DNA from: Clostridiales bacterium
GTDB lineage: Bacteria > Bacillota > Clostridia > Oscillospirales > QAKW01
Direction of reading: 5' to 3'
Assembly: GCA_003343605.1 (NCBI GenBank)
Contig: QAKW01000058.1
Location: forward strand, 1-41,605
Length of the DNA stretch: 41,605 nt
The translations under genes were made by a program, and so were the position numbers. Below, in pieces: positions 22,519 to 30,143 of this stretch (its first letter is position 1; the number at the start of each line of letters is the position of its first letter). The notes beneath the pieces were generated by a model that saw only the letters and a list, made by a program, of their open reading frames with translations, did no database searches and was not told where the DNA came from.

Positions 22519-25451
22519 GTCTTGAAAATATAGTGAAGATCTATCGGGCCGGCGACAGCAGCATAGAGGCGCTGCGCGGCGTTACCATGCATTTTCGTGA
22601 GAGCGAGTTTGTTTCTGTTTTGGGGCCTTCCGGCTGCGGGAAGACAACGCTGCTCAATATTATCGGCGGGCTGGACAGCTATTCGGAAGGCGATTTGGTA
22701 ATCAATGGCCGCTCCACCCGGGAATTTCGGGATGCTGATTGGGATACCTACCGCAATCATTCGATCGGGTTTGTTTTTCAGAGCTATAACCTGATCCCGC
22801 ATCAAACGGTATTATCCAATGTTGAGCTGGCGCTGACGCTCTCGGGCGTATCCAAAGCGGAGCGCAGGCGGCGCGCGCTGGAGGCGCTGGAGCGGGTAGG
22901 GCTTGGCGATCAGGTTCATAAAAAGCCCAATCAGATGAGCGGCGGGCAGATGCAGCGGGTTGCGATCGCCCGCGCGCTGGTCAATAATCCGGATATTATT
23001 CTGGCGGATGAACCCACCGGCGCGCTGGACAGTGAGACCAGCGTTCAGATCATGGAGATCCTCAAAGAGATCTCAAAGGATAAACTGATTATTATGGTGA
23101 CCCATAATCCGGAGCTTGCCGCGCAGTATTCCTCGCGGATCATCCGGCTGCTGGATGGGCAGGTCATCAGCGATTCCAATCCGGCAGATCCGCAGGAGAA
23201 GGCGCGGCCGGATGCAGCAAAAAAGAAAACAAAGAAACCCTCGATGCATTTTTTAACAGCGCTATCCCTTTCTTTTAACAATCTGCTTACCAAAAAGGGA
23301 AGAACCTTTATGACCAGCTTTGCCGGTTCCATCGGGATCATCGGCATTGCGCTGATCCTTTCGGTTTCCCACGGGGTACAGGGCTATATCGATACGGTGC
23401 AGCAGGATACCCTTTCCTCCTACCCGATCACCATAGAGGCGGAATCGGTGGATCTCACCAGTGTGCTCTCCAATGTGATGGGCGCCAAGCCCGGGGAGCT
23501 GATCCACGATAAAGATCAGGTATACTCCAGCTCGGCGATGTATGAGATGATGAACGCCATGTCCAGTGCGAATACGCAAACCAATGATCTGCAGCAGTTT
23601 AAGGCGTATCTGGATGCGCAGCCCGATGAAATGGCGCCCTACCTGAGCGCGGTGCAGTACTCCTATGATCTGGATTTTAATATCTATACCAAAAACGATG
23701 CGGGTGCAATTGTAAAATCCGATGTCTTAGAGCTGATGGAAAAGATGTTTGGTTCCCCTTCGGCGGAAAGCGGCACAGGCAGTATGTATGAAAGCTATCA
23801 GAAGGGGTTTAACGTGTGGGAAGAGATGCTGACCGGAGAAGAGGAGCTGGTGCATCCGCTGCTGAAGGATCAGTATGATCTGGTTTACGGCAGCTGGCCT
23901 TCCTCTTATGACCAGGTTGTTTTGATTCTGGATCAGAACAATGAAGTCAGCGATATTTGTCTTTACGCGCTGGGGCTGGTCTCCGAAGAGGAGATGAACG
24001 CTGTGATGAAGGCCTATATGAACGGCGAAGAGATCAACACGGAATCCCGCAGCTGGAATTATGAAGAGATCTGCAGCCGCACCTTCCGGCTGATCCTTGC
24101 CTCGGATTACTATCAGTATGACGCGCAGACCGGCGCGGTGGCGGATATTACAGAAAGTGAAACCGGGCTGCGGTTTTTATACGATAACGGAATCGAGCTT
24201 AAAATATCCGGCATCCTACGGCCGAATGAAGACGCCACCACCTCCATGATGAACGGTTCGATCGGCTATACCGCCGCCCTGACCCGGTATGCGGCGGAGC
24301 AGGCGGAAACCCGCGAGATCGTAAAGGCGCAGCTGGCAGATCAGGCAACGGATATCTTTACCGGCCTGCCTTTTGCCACCGGTGAGGAGCAGGAACCCGG
24401 CAGTGCGGAAAAGGCGCTGGCGTTCAAAGAGTATACCGGCGGCCTGGATACAGCGGGCAAAGCGGCGCTTTATACGGCGATTCAGTCTACCCCCAGCCGG
24501 GAATATCTGGATCAGGCGATCGAGCAGATGCTTTCCGGCATGGACCGGGCGGCGATTGAAGCGCAGGTAAAAGAAGCGGCGGCTGCCTCTTCGAATATGG
24601 ACAGCGCCACCATTGAGAAATATATTGCGTCGATGGACGATGAAACGCTTTTTAGCTATGTGCGGGAAGAGCTTGAAAAACGGATTGGCGAGCAGTATGC
24701 ATCCGAGGCGGGCGCCCGGCTTGCTTCGGCGCCCGCGGCTCAGCTTGCGGCGGCGCTGGATGCGGCCCTTCCCGGATATACCGAAGAAGAGCTGGCGGCA
24801 TTTTACGACCAGTATATGCCGCCAGCCACCTCCGATGCAACTTTGCAGGAAAACTGGAAAAAACTCGGCGTTGTGGATATGAACACCCCTTCCGCCGTGA
24901 ATCTTTACGCGGCAACCTTTGAAAACAAAAATAAAATCGCAGATGCGATTGATGCTTATAATCAGGGGCGGGATCAGGAGCAGCAGATTACGTATACCGA
25001 TTATGTGGCGCTGCTGATGTCTTCGGTTACAACGGTGATCAACGCCATCTCCTATGTTTTAATTGCGTTTGTTGCGATTTCCCTGATCGTTTCATCGATT
25101 ATGATCGGGATCATCACCTATATTTCCGTGCTGGAGCGCACCAAGGAAATCGGAATCCTGCGCTCGATCGGCGCTTCGAAAAGAGATATTTCCCGCGTAT
25201 TCAATGCGGAAACGCTGATTGTGGGATTCACGGCCGGGGCGTTCGGGATTCTGATTACGCTGGCCTTTAACGTGATTATCAATATCATCCTCCATGCGGT
25301 AACCGGCATCGCCTCTCTCAATGCGGCGCTGCCCTGGGCGGGCGCGGTGATTCTCGTTGCGATCAGCATGCTGCTCACATTTGTTGCCGGGCTGATCCCC
25401 TCCGGCGTGGCGGCGAAAAAGGATCCGGTCATTGCGCTGCGTTCTGAATAA
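22512..25451 (+). CDS. ABC transporter ATP-binding/permease fusion (MacB/FtsX-like)
   Basis: This 979-residue protein fuses an ATPase to a FtsX-type permease. The ATPase domain (1-220) has Walker A GPSGCGKT (38-45), signature MSGGQ (142-146) and Walker B IILADE (162-167), close to LolD/MacB. A charged Lys-rich linker leads to helix 1 (about 268-286). A very large extracytoplasmic domain (about 290-830) follows, rich in Ala, Glu, Ser and Tyr and including Ala-rich coiled stretches. The C-terminal FtsX domain has three helices and carries ERTKEIGILRSIGAS. The architecture is mechanotransmission-like rather than a channel. No partner accessory gene is next to it. It has its own promoter and terminator. 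What it moves or signals is unknown; peptide or lipid export, or bacitracin-type resistance, are options for the class. Confidence 0.92.
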   Translation: MLSLENIVKIYRAGDSSIEALRGVTMHFRESEFVSVLGPSGCGKTTLLNIIGGLDSYSEGDLVINGRSTREFRDADWDTYRNHSIGFVFQSYNLIPHQTVLSNVELALTLSGVSKAERRRRALEALERVGLGDQVHKKPNQMSGGQMQRVAIARALVNNPDIILADEPTGALDSETSVQIMEILKEISKDKLIIMVTHNPELAAQYSSRIIRLLDGQVISDSNPADPQEKARPDAAKKKTKKPSMHFLTALSLSFNNLLTKKGRTFMTSFAGSIGIIGIALILSVSHGVQGYIDTVQQDTLSSYPITIEAESVDLTSVLSNVMGAKPGELIHDKDQVYSSSAMYEMMNAMSSANTQTNDLQQFKAYLDAQPDEMAPYLSAVQYSYDLDFNIYTKNDAGAIVKSDVLELMEKMFGSPSAESGTGSMYESYQKGFNVWEEMLTGEEELVHPLLKDQYDLVYGSWPSSYDQVVLILDQNNEVSDICLYALGLVSEEEMNAVMKAYMNGEEINTESRSWNYEEICSRTFRLILASDYYQYDAQTGAVADITESETGLRFLYDNGIELKISGILRPNEDATTSMMNGSIGYTAALTRYAAEQAETREIVKAQLADQATDIFTGLPFATGEEQEPGSAEKALAFKEYTGGLDTAGKAALYTAIQSTPSREYLDQAIEQMLSGMDRAAIEAQVKEAAAASSNMDSATIEKYIASMDDETLFSYVREELEKRIGEQYASEAGARLASAPAAQLAAALDAALPGYTEEELAAFYDQYMPPATSDATLQENWKKLGVVDMNTPSAVNLYAATFENKNKIADAIDAYNQGRDQEQQITYTDYVALLMSSVTTVINAISYVLIAFVAISLIVSSIMIGIITYISVLERTKEIGILRSIGASKRDISRVFNAETLIVGFTAGAFGILITLAFNVIINIILHAVTGIASLNAALPWAGAVILVAISMLLTFVAGLIPSGVAAKKDPVIALRSE

Positions 25452-25461
25452 ACAGCGTTTA

Positions 25462-25492
25462 AAAAACCGCAGGGCTCAGCCCTGCGGTTTTT
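25462..25492. terminator. Bidirectional terminator between ABC fusion and AraC gene
   Basis: A perfect 14-bp stem (25462-25475 with 25479-25492, arm ACCGCAGGGC) with a 3-base TCA loop. That loop is the TGA stop codon of the minus-strand AraC gene (25476-25478). A-run and T-run flanks serve both directions. Confidence 0.93.
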
Positions 25493-26357
25493 GATCGATT
25501 TTGTTGTTCCTGCGGTAAATGGAGGGCGTACATTGGTAAGTCCGCTTAAAAAGCTGGTAAAAAAACCGAACGTCCTGATAGCCGACCATCGCGGCGATTT
25601 CCGCAACGCTTTTTTTCCCGGTTGTAAGCAGATGGCAGGCCATTTCCAGCCGGAACCGCTGGAGATAATCGATAAAGCTCTGCCCAACATCTGCGTGAAA
25701 CCGGCGGGAGAGATAGGCCGGAGAATAGCCAAGCCTGGCGGCTACCTCCCGGAGGGTCAGCGCGGATGCATACCGGCGTTCGATTACGGCGATTACATCC
25801 TGCGTGATCCTGGAATAGCTGCGCTGCTGCTTTTCCCCCATGCGGCGCATGATTTCAACGATCAGGCGGATCATTTGCGCCCTTACAACCGCCTGGAAGC
25901 CGGGCTGCCTGAAATAGAGCTCTTTTGCGATTTCTTCGATCAGCTGCCGGATGCGGCAGTGCGTATCATGAAAAATCCGATCACTGAAGCTGCTGAGATT
26001 TTTCGGCAGATACTGGATCAGAAAATGGCTCACCAGCTGTGAGAGATGCTCGCAGCCCGAAAGGGTGGGATCGATGATCCAGGGATAAAACAGAAGATTG
26101 ACCATCTCGCACGCATCGTCGCCGAAATAAGCGTGCGCGGCGGAGAGATCCATAATAAAATAATCGCCCTCATGCATCACGGTCTCATCGCCGTTGAGAT
26201 AATGGCGGGCTGTTCCTTTTGCCATATAGCCAAGCTCGAAATAATGATGCCGGTACAGGAGATTCACCGGCTGGCTGCAGGTCATAACCACAATCCCGTC
26301 TTCCAGCACCTTTTTTCGCCAGGGCTCATATATTTTCATGCAATATTTCTGTTCCAT
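25476..26357 (-). CDS. AraC family transcriptional regulator
   Basis: The 293-residue protein has an N-terminal cupin-type ligand domain (about 15-150; RHHYFELGYMAKGTARHYLN is the barrel start) and a C-terminal double helix-turn-helix (about 195-288). The second domain contains LTLREVAARLGYSPAYLSRR and VAEIAAMVGYQDVRFFYQLF, the two DNA-reading units. Such proteins usually sense a sugar or related small molecule. It stands on minus with its own promoter. Its target is not certain: neighbours on either side are not sugar genes. AAAGGAT precedes the ATG at 26357. The last codons and the stop lie within the terminator hairpin. Confidence 0.92.
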   Translation of the reverse strand: MEQKYCMKIYEPWRKKVLEDGIVVMTCSQPVNLLYRHHYFELGYMAKGTARHYLNGDETVMHEGDYFIMDLSAAHAYFGDDACEMVNLLFYPWIIDPTLSGCEHLSQLVSHFLIQYLPKNLSSFSDRIFHDTHCRIRQLIEEIAKELYFRQPGFQAVVRAQMIRLIVEIMRRMGEKQQRSYSRITQDVIAVIERRYASALTLREVAARLGYSPAYLSRRFHADVGQSFIDYLQRFRLEMACHLLTTGKKSVAEIAAMVGYQDVRFFYQLFKRTYQCTPSIYRRNNKIDQKPQG

Positions 26358-26387
26358 GCCGTATCCTTTACAGAAATTGATAAAAAT

Positions 26388-26417
26388 ATCTTAACATGGA
26401 TGAAATCCGCTTGTCAA
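26388..26417 (-). promoter_or_regulatory. Promoter for the AraC gene
   Basis: On minus, consensus TTGACA (26412-26417), an 18-base spacer and TAAGAT (26388-26393). Confidence 0.6.
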
Positions 26418-26436
26418 GAAAGGGGCGGAAGAAATC

Positions 26437-26467
26437 AAAACGGCGCCGTATGAAACGGCGCCGTTTT
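26437..26467 (-). terminator. Terminator after the peroxiredoxin-like gene
   Basis: AAAACGGCGCCGT (26437-26449) pairs perfectly with ACGGCGCCGTTTT (26455-26467), 13 bp. On minus it is followed by a TTTTGATTTC tract. The last base of the gene is the first base of the stem. Confidence 0.88.
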
Positions 26468-27072
26468 CAGTCTTCGGCATCCGATGCATCGAAGCAAAGA
26501 TACCAGTCGATGCAGTAATGCCCGGCTTTTTCGGAATGATTCATATGATGGATGCTTTCTCCGCGGGTAACGGGCGGCGGAAGTAGGGCATGCGCGCCCG
26601 GAACCCAGCCGTATGGCGTTGGCTTTCCGGTTTGGAGCGCAAGCAGGGTGCGCAATACTTCGGTAAAATTGGCGCCGGTTTGATGCAGATAGGAAAAATG
26701 CGCCTTGGGCGCGCCACCGGGCGCCAGGAGCCAAATGTATTTTTGATCTGAACTCAGCTGAAGCGCATCCCGCAGCGCGCCGGTTTCATCCGAAGCCAGC
26801 GGGAAGGCGATGGGAACCGGTTCCTGCTCTTCGATGCGGTAATGCGAAAGCGTTTCCAGAAAGGCAAGATGAACAGGAATCGAATCCGTGCTGATGCACA
26901 GAATGTCGCAGTGATTGCTGTAAAAATCGTGCTGCAGCGTGGAAAGGCCCATCAGTTCGGTTGCGGTAACCGGCAGAAAATCGCCGGAATAATAAAAGAG
27001 AAGCGTCCACCGTTCCTGAAAATCATTCGGATAGGAGCGGGGACCATCTGTTGTTTGCAGCTGGAACTGCAT
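26467..27072 (-). CDS. Peroxiredoxin-fold protein lacking the peroxidatic cysteine
   Basis: The 201-residue protein resembles the AhpC/Prx group. The usual active-site segment FYPLDFTFVCPTE appears as YYSGDFLPVTATE (27-39). Every key residue of PxxxTxxC is changed: Pro to Ser29, Thr to Leu33 and Cys to Thr36. Downstream, CDILCISTDSIPVHLAFLETL (55-75) still matches the AhpC strand-helix unit with Asp63 and Ser64. Near the end, AGHYCIDWYLCFD keeps a cysteine (Cys187) about where AhpC has its resolving cysteine. The reading frame is clean and GGAGGTG precedes the ATG, so it is a real gene and not a sequencing frameshift. A peroxidase role is unlikely; a binding, chaperone or redox-sensing role is possible. 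It is alone on minus, 109 bases upstream of the AraC gene. Confidence 0.72.
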   Translation of the reverse strand: MQFQLQTTDGPRSYPNDFQERWTLLFYYSGDFLPVTATELMGLSTLQHDFYSNHCDILCISTDSIPVHLAFLETLSHYRIEEQEPVPIAFPLASDETGALRDALQLSSDQKYIWLLAPGGAPKAHFSYLHQTGANFTEVLRTLLALQTGKPTPYGWVPGAHALLPPPVTRGESIHHMNHSEKAGHYCIDWYLCFDASDAED

Positions 27073-27115
27073 GTGATCACCTCCGTTATTTCAGTATATT
27101 CTTCCGGCGCCGTTT

Positions 27116-27144
27116 TTGACTTTTTCTGCTGTGTGCATTATAAT
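27116..27144 (+). promoter_or_regulatory. Strong promoter for the DUF3810 gene
   Basis: TTGACT (27116-27121), exact 17-base spacer and consensus TATAAT (27139-27144), about 30 bases before the ATG at 27173. Confidence 0.75.
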
Positions 27145-27172
27145 AATAAAAAACGGAAAGGAATTTCACATC

Positions 27173-28279
27173 ATGCGCAACCGGATTTTTAGATATAAAA
27201 GGATCTATCTTTTGCTTCTGTTTCCGCTGGGGCTGCTTTTGATTCTGTTTGCAAAACGGAGCAGCGGCTGGGTAGAGCAGGTTTATGCGCGGCATATTTA
27301 TCCACTGTTTGCCAATTCGCTGGGCACTCTTTTATCGGCGGTTCCTTTTTCGGTTCTGGAAATCCTGATCCTTCTGCTGGGCGCCGCCTTTTTATTTTAT
27401 ATCGGATGGACGGCGGTGCATTTAATCAAAGACCGCCCCCGCTGGAAAAACCGGTTGTACCGGTTTGGGCTTAATTGCCTGTGTGCGCTGAGCACCGGAT
27501 ACTTTTGCTTTGTTTTGTTTATGGGGCTGAATTACTACCGGGCTTCCATTACGGAATACCTGGATCTCACAATTCAGAAGAGCAGCACGGAAGAGCTTTA
27601 TTCCCTATGTGAAATCCTGGTGAACGACTGTAATTTTTACCGGGCCCGGCTCTCGGAAGAAGAGGATGGAACGGCAAAGCTCAGCGACAGCGGTTTTTAC
27701 GATACGGCGCATTTAGCCAAAGACGCCATGCGCAGCCTCAGCGAGGAGATTCCGGTTTTGAAGGCGGCGAACGTGCGCAACAAGCCGCTGCTGACATCGC
27801 GTTTTTTTTCAATGGTGCTGACAACCGGGATCTATATTCCGTTTGAATCCGGAATCAATGTTGATGTGCCCTGCTACAGCGTGCCGGCGACCATGTGCCA
27901 TGAACTGACGCATTTCCGCGGCTTCATGCGGGAAGATGAGGCCAATTTTATCAGTTATCTGGCCTGCATGCAATCAGACCGGGCCGATTTTCGATACAGC
28001 GGCGCGCTGATGGCCTTTGAATATGCGTTCGATGCGTTATATGATGAGGATCTGGAGCTGGCACAAAAAATTGCGCAGCAATGCGGCGAGGGCATGCTTC
28101 GGGATATTGCCGCTGAAAACGAATACTGGAAGGCCTTCCGCAATACGCCGGTGAGCAACGCTTCAAATCAGATCTACGATTCCTACCTGCAATCAAACAA
28201 CCAGGAATCCGGAATCAAAAGCTACGGCGAAATGATCGATTTGCTGCTTGCCTATTACCGCAATTTTGCACAAACGTGA
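27173..28279 (+). CDS. DUF3810 membrane protein with HExxH motif (putative metallopeptidase)
   Basis: The 368-residue product matches DUF3810. It has three membrane segments at the N-terminus (about 11-28, 62-85, 98-120) and then a large domain. That domain carries CHELTHFRGFMREDEANF (242-259): HExxH at 243-247 with a candidate third zinc ligand at Glu256, the pattern of gluzincin-like peptidases. Proteolysis has not been shown for this family as far as I know, so I call it putative. I chose ATG 27173 because GGAAAGGA lies just upstream and the promoter sits at 27116-27144; the frame stays open upstream but overlaps the promoter. The catalytic domain follows the third helix. Confidence 0.85.
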   Translation: MRNRIFRYKRIYLLLLFPLGLLLILFAKRSSGWVEQVYARHIYPLFANSLGTLLSAVPFSVLEILILLLGAAFLFYIGWTAVHLIKDRPRWKNRLYRFGLNCLCALSTGYFCFVLFMGLNYYRASITEYLDLTIQKSSTEELYSLCEILVNDCNFYRARLSEEEDGTAKLSDSGFYDTAHLAKDAMRSLSEEIPVLKAANVRNKPLLTSRFFSMVLTTGIYIPFESGINVDVPCYSVPATMCHELTHFRGFMREDEANFISYLACMQSDRADFRYSGALMAFEYAFDALYDEDLELAQKIAQQCGEGMLRDIAAENEYWKAFRNTPVSNASNQIYDSYLQSNNQESGIKSYGEMIDLLLAYYRNFAQT

Positions 28280-28288
28280 AAATCAGGT

Positions 28289-28316
28289 AAAAAAGTCAAT
28301 AATACCACACTTTTTT
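28289..28316 (+). terminator. Weak A/T-rich terminator-like hairpin after the DUF3810 gene
   Basis: AAAAAAGT (28289-28296) and ACTTTTTT (28309-28316) are perfect 8-bp arms with a 12-base loop and a T-run. The stem has few G-C pairs, so strength is doubtful. Confidence 0.4.
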
Positions 28317-28352
28317 GGCAATCAATAAGGGCTATTATTTTTTGCCGCTGTT

Positions 28353-28361
28353 TGATATAAT
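28353..28361 (+). promoter_or_regulatory. Extended -10 promoter for the phosphatase-fold lipoprotein
   Basis: TGATATAAT (28353-28361) is a full extended -10 element. No good -35 lies 17 bases before it, which is common for this promoter type. Confidence 0.5.
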
Positions 28362-28396
28362 CAAATCAGCATAATGTGTGGAGGTGTTATTGCAGG

Positions 28397-29524
28397 ATGA
28401 AAAAACGCATACTTCTCGTGATGACGGCGCTGGTATTGATGCTTGGCTGCTTCGGCTGCAAGGCAAAGAATCCGGAGGAATCCGCCTCTACCGCTGAAAT
28501 CGTGGAGGGCACACAACAGAATACGGAAAACGGAGACCTGCCGCAGCAGGTGAAGCCCTCGGAGGGCGCCTCCGGCGGCAGCACGCCGGGCAGCAGCAGC
28601 CAACCCTCCGGCAATCAAACGCCGGCCGGCGATGGGCAGGCGGAGCAGACGCCCGGCAATGCGGAAAACGGGAGCGATTCAAATGCCAATCAGAACCAGC
28701 CGGGGAATACGCCGGAGGAGGAAAATCAGGCGGATAAAAGCTATAACTTAAAACTGATGACCTTTAATATCCGCTATACCGACGACCCAAACAATCACAG
28801 CATCGATGAACGTGCGCCGCGGGTAAAAGCGATGATTGAAAAGCATAATCCCGATGTTGTGGGGATGCAGGAGGTTACGCCGGCCTGGCTGCAGCATCTG
28901 CAGCAGGATTATGGAGAGCAATTCGGCATCATCATGCACTACCGAACCGCTGAAAACCGCGAGGGTCTCGCGATTCTTTACAATAAAGAGCGCTTTACGC
29001 TGGTGAAGGAAGATTTTTTCTGGCTTTCGGAAACACCCGGCCAGGAAAGCGTGGGCTGGGATGGCTCGATTCCGCGTATTTGCACCTGGGCGCAGCTAAA
29101 GCAGAAATCAACCGGGAAAACCATCGTTTATTATAACGTCCATTTGGATGGCACAGAGCAGACCAATACCGGCAGCTACCGCCTGGTCAACACGGAAGTT
29201 AAAAAGAACGTCAAATACCCCTGTTTTGTGGGGGGAGATTTCAATATGAATGTTGGCAGCGAGGCCCATAATTTATTCATCTCCACGATGGATGAGGCCA
29301 GAATCGTTGTTCCAAATGCAACCTCGCAGCCTTTTACGGGAACGTATGCGGTTGGCTATCCGGAGATCCAACCGCAATCCAACGGAGACGACCAGGGCGT
29401 TATCGATTTTATCTTTCATCAGGAAAATCAGGCGGCGGCGGTTGATTATATCGTGGATCAATCGCTGGTGGACGGAAGATACCCTTCCGATCATTTCCCG
29501 CTGATCTGTAGTTATCGCATCTAG
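28397..29524 (+). CDS. Exported lipoprotein with endonuclease/exonuclease/phosphatase domain
   Basis: The 375-residue product has a lipoprotein signal with Cys18 (LGC) or Cys21 (FGC) as the lipid site. A low-complexity linker (about 25-115) rich in Gly, Ser, Pro, Gln and Asn follows, then an EEP-fold domain. Key residues are in place: Asn in MTFNIRY, Glu in GMQEVTP, His in NVHLDG, Asp and Asn in GGDFNMN, Asp in GVIDFIF and the catalytic His in SDHFPLI. Family members are Mg-dependent phosphodiesterases on nucleic acids, inositol phosphates or sphingomyelin. The target outside the cell is unknown. I chose the ATG at 28397 because the signal peptide begins there (MKKRILLVM); GGAGG (28380-28384) is 12 bases upstream. 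It ends at a strong terminator. Confidence 0.88.
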   Translation: MKKRILLVMTALVLMLGCFGCKAKNPEESASTAEIVEGTQQNTENGDLPQQVKPSEGASGGSTPGSSSQPSGNQTPAGDGQAEQTPGNAENGSDSNANQNQPGNTPEEENQADKSYNLKLMTFNIRYTDDPNNHSIDERAPRVKAMIEKHNPDVVGMQEVTPAWLQHLQQDYGEQFGIIMHYRTAENREGLAILYNKERFTLVKEDFFWLSETPGQESVGWDGSIPRICTWAQLKQKSTGKTIVYYNVHLDGTEQTNTGSYRLVNTEVKKNVKYPCFVGGDFNMNVGSEAHNLFISTMDEARIVVPNATSQPFTGTYAVGYPEIQPQSNGDDQGVIDFIFHQENQAAAVDYIVDQSLVDGRYPSDHFPLICSYRI

Positions 29525-29570
29525 CATCAGGCGGCCCCGCTTTTTGAGAAGCGGGGTCGCCTGGTGTTTT
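29525..29570 (+). terminator. Strong terminator after the lipoprotein gene
   Basis: A stem of about 18 bp (29525-29542 with 29549-29566), with two wobble pairs, is followed by GTTTT. It begins right after the stop codon, between two converging genes. Confidence 0.9.
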
Positions 29571-29581
29571 AGGGAAGTGTA

Positions 29582-30013
29582 TCAACCGGAGGATGCATCG
29601 TTTGGCAGCGAAATTTCGCAGATTGCCATGGCCGCTTCAAAGCTGGTATCTTCCCGGCGGGCGAGATCGCCGAGGCTGAGCACCCCAACCACGGTATCGC
29701 CCCGGCAGACCGGAAGCCGGCGGACGCGGTGCCGCGCCATCTGGCGCGAAGCTTCCATCACGGTTTCCTCCGGCCGGGAATAAACCACCTTCCGGGTCAT
29801 GATTTCGCAAAGCGCCGTTTCCCCGGGCGCGCGGGCCGCTGCAACGCAGCGTGTCATAATATCGCGGTCGGTAACCACGCCGGCCAATCTGCCCTTAGAC
29901 AGCACCGGCAGCAGGCCGATGTTTTCTTTGGACATCAGCCGGGCGGCCGCTTCGGCCGTTGCGCTGTCCGGCAGGGCAAACAGCCGCCGGCTCATCAGAT
30001 CTTTTACCTTCAT
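29582..30013 (-). CDS. CBS domain-containing protein (two CBS repeats)
   Basis: This 143-residue protein is a single CBS pair (Bateman module) with no fused enzyme. Repeat one is MKVKDLMSRRLFALP to VVTDRDIMTRCVA; repeat two follows from EIMTRKVVYSRPEE to VVGVLSLGDLARRED. Both end in the (T/S)xxD-type motif used for adenine-nucleotide binding. Stand-alone CBS proteins are often energy sensors with partners encoded elsewhere. I start at 30013 because MKVKDLM is the usual beginning and GAGGTG lies 10 bases upstream; the frame runs 44 codons further without support. It is divergent from trmB. Confidence 0.9.
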   Translation of the reverse strand: MKVKDLMSRRLFALPDSATAEAAARLMSKENIGLLPVLSKGRLAGVVTDRDIMTRCVAAARAPGETALCEIMTRKVVYSRPEETVMEASRQMARHRVRRLPVCRGDTVVGVLSLGDLARREDTSFEAAMAICEISLPNDASSG

Positions 30014-30082
30014 TTCGTTTTCACCTCGCCTATAGTATGGCGAAAAAGGAAACGCGATATAAACGATCTTTTCTAAAAGATG

Positions 30083-30111
30083 TTGCAAAATCAGCGAACT
30101 CAGGTTAAAAT
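30083..30111 (+). promoter_or_regulatory. Promoter for trmB
   Basis: TTGCAA (30083-30088), exact 17-base spacer and TAAAAT (30106-30111), about 33 bases before the ATG at 30144. Confidence 0.6.
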
Positions 30112-30143
30112 GATTAAAAATACCAGCAGACGGGGGAACATTC

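Noticed and set aside
25491..26042. A plus-strand open frame opposite the AraC gene
   Set aside because: No domain and no ribosome site; the minus strand gives a full AraC protein.
26900..27000. Frameshift as a cause of the missing cysteine in the peroxiredoxin-like gene
   Set aside because: The frame on both sides continues to match the peroxiredoxin pattern, so a shift is not needed to explain the change.
27116..27172. 19-codon N-terminal extension of the DUF3810 protein
   Set aside because: It covers the consensus promoter, and the ATG at 27173 has its own ribosome site.
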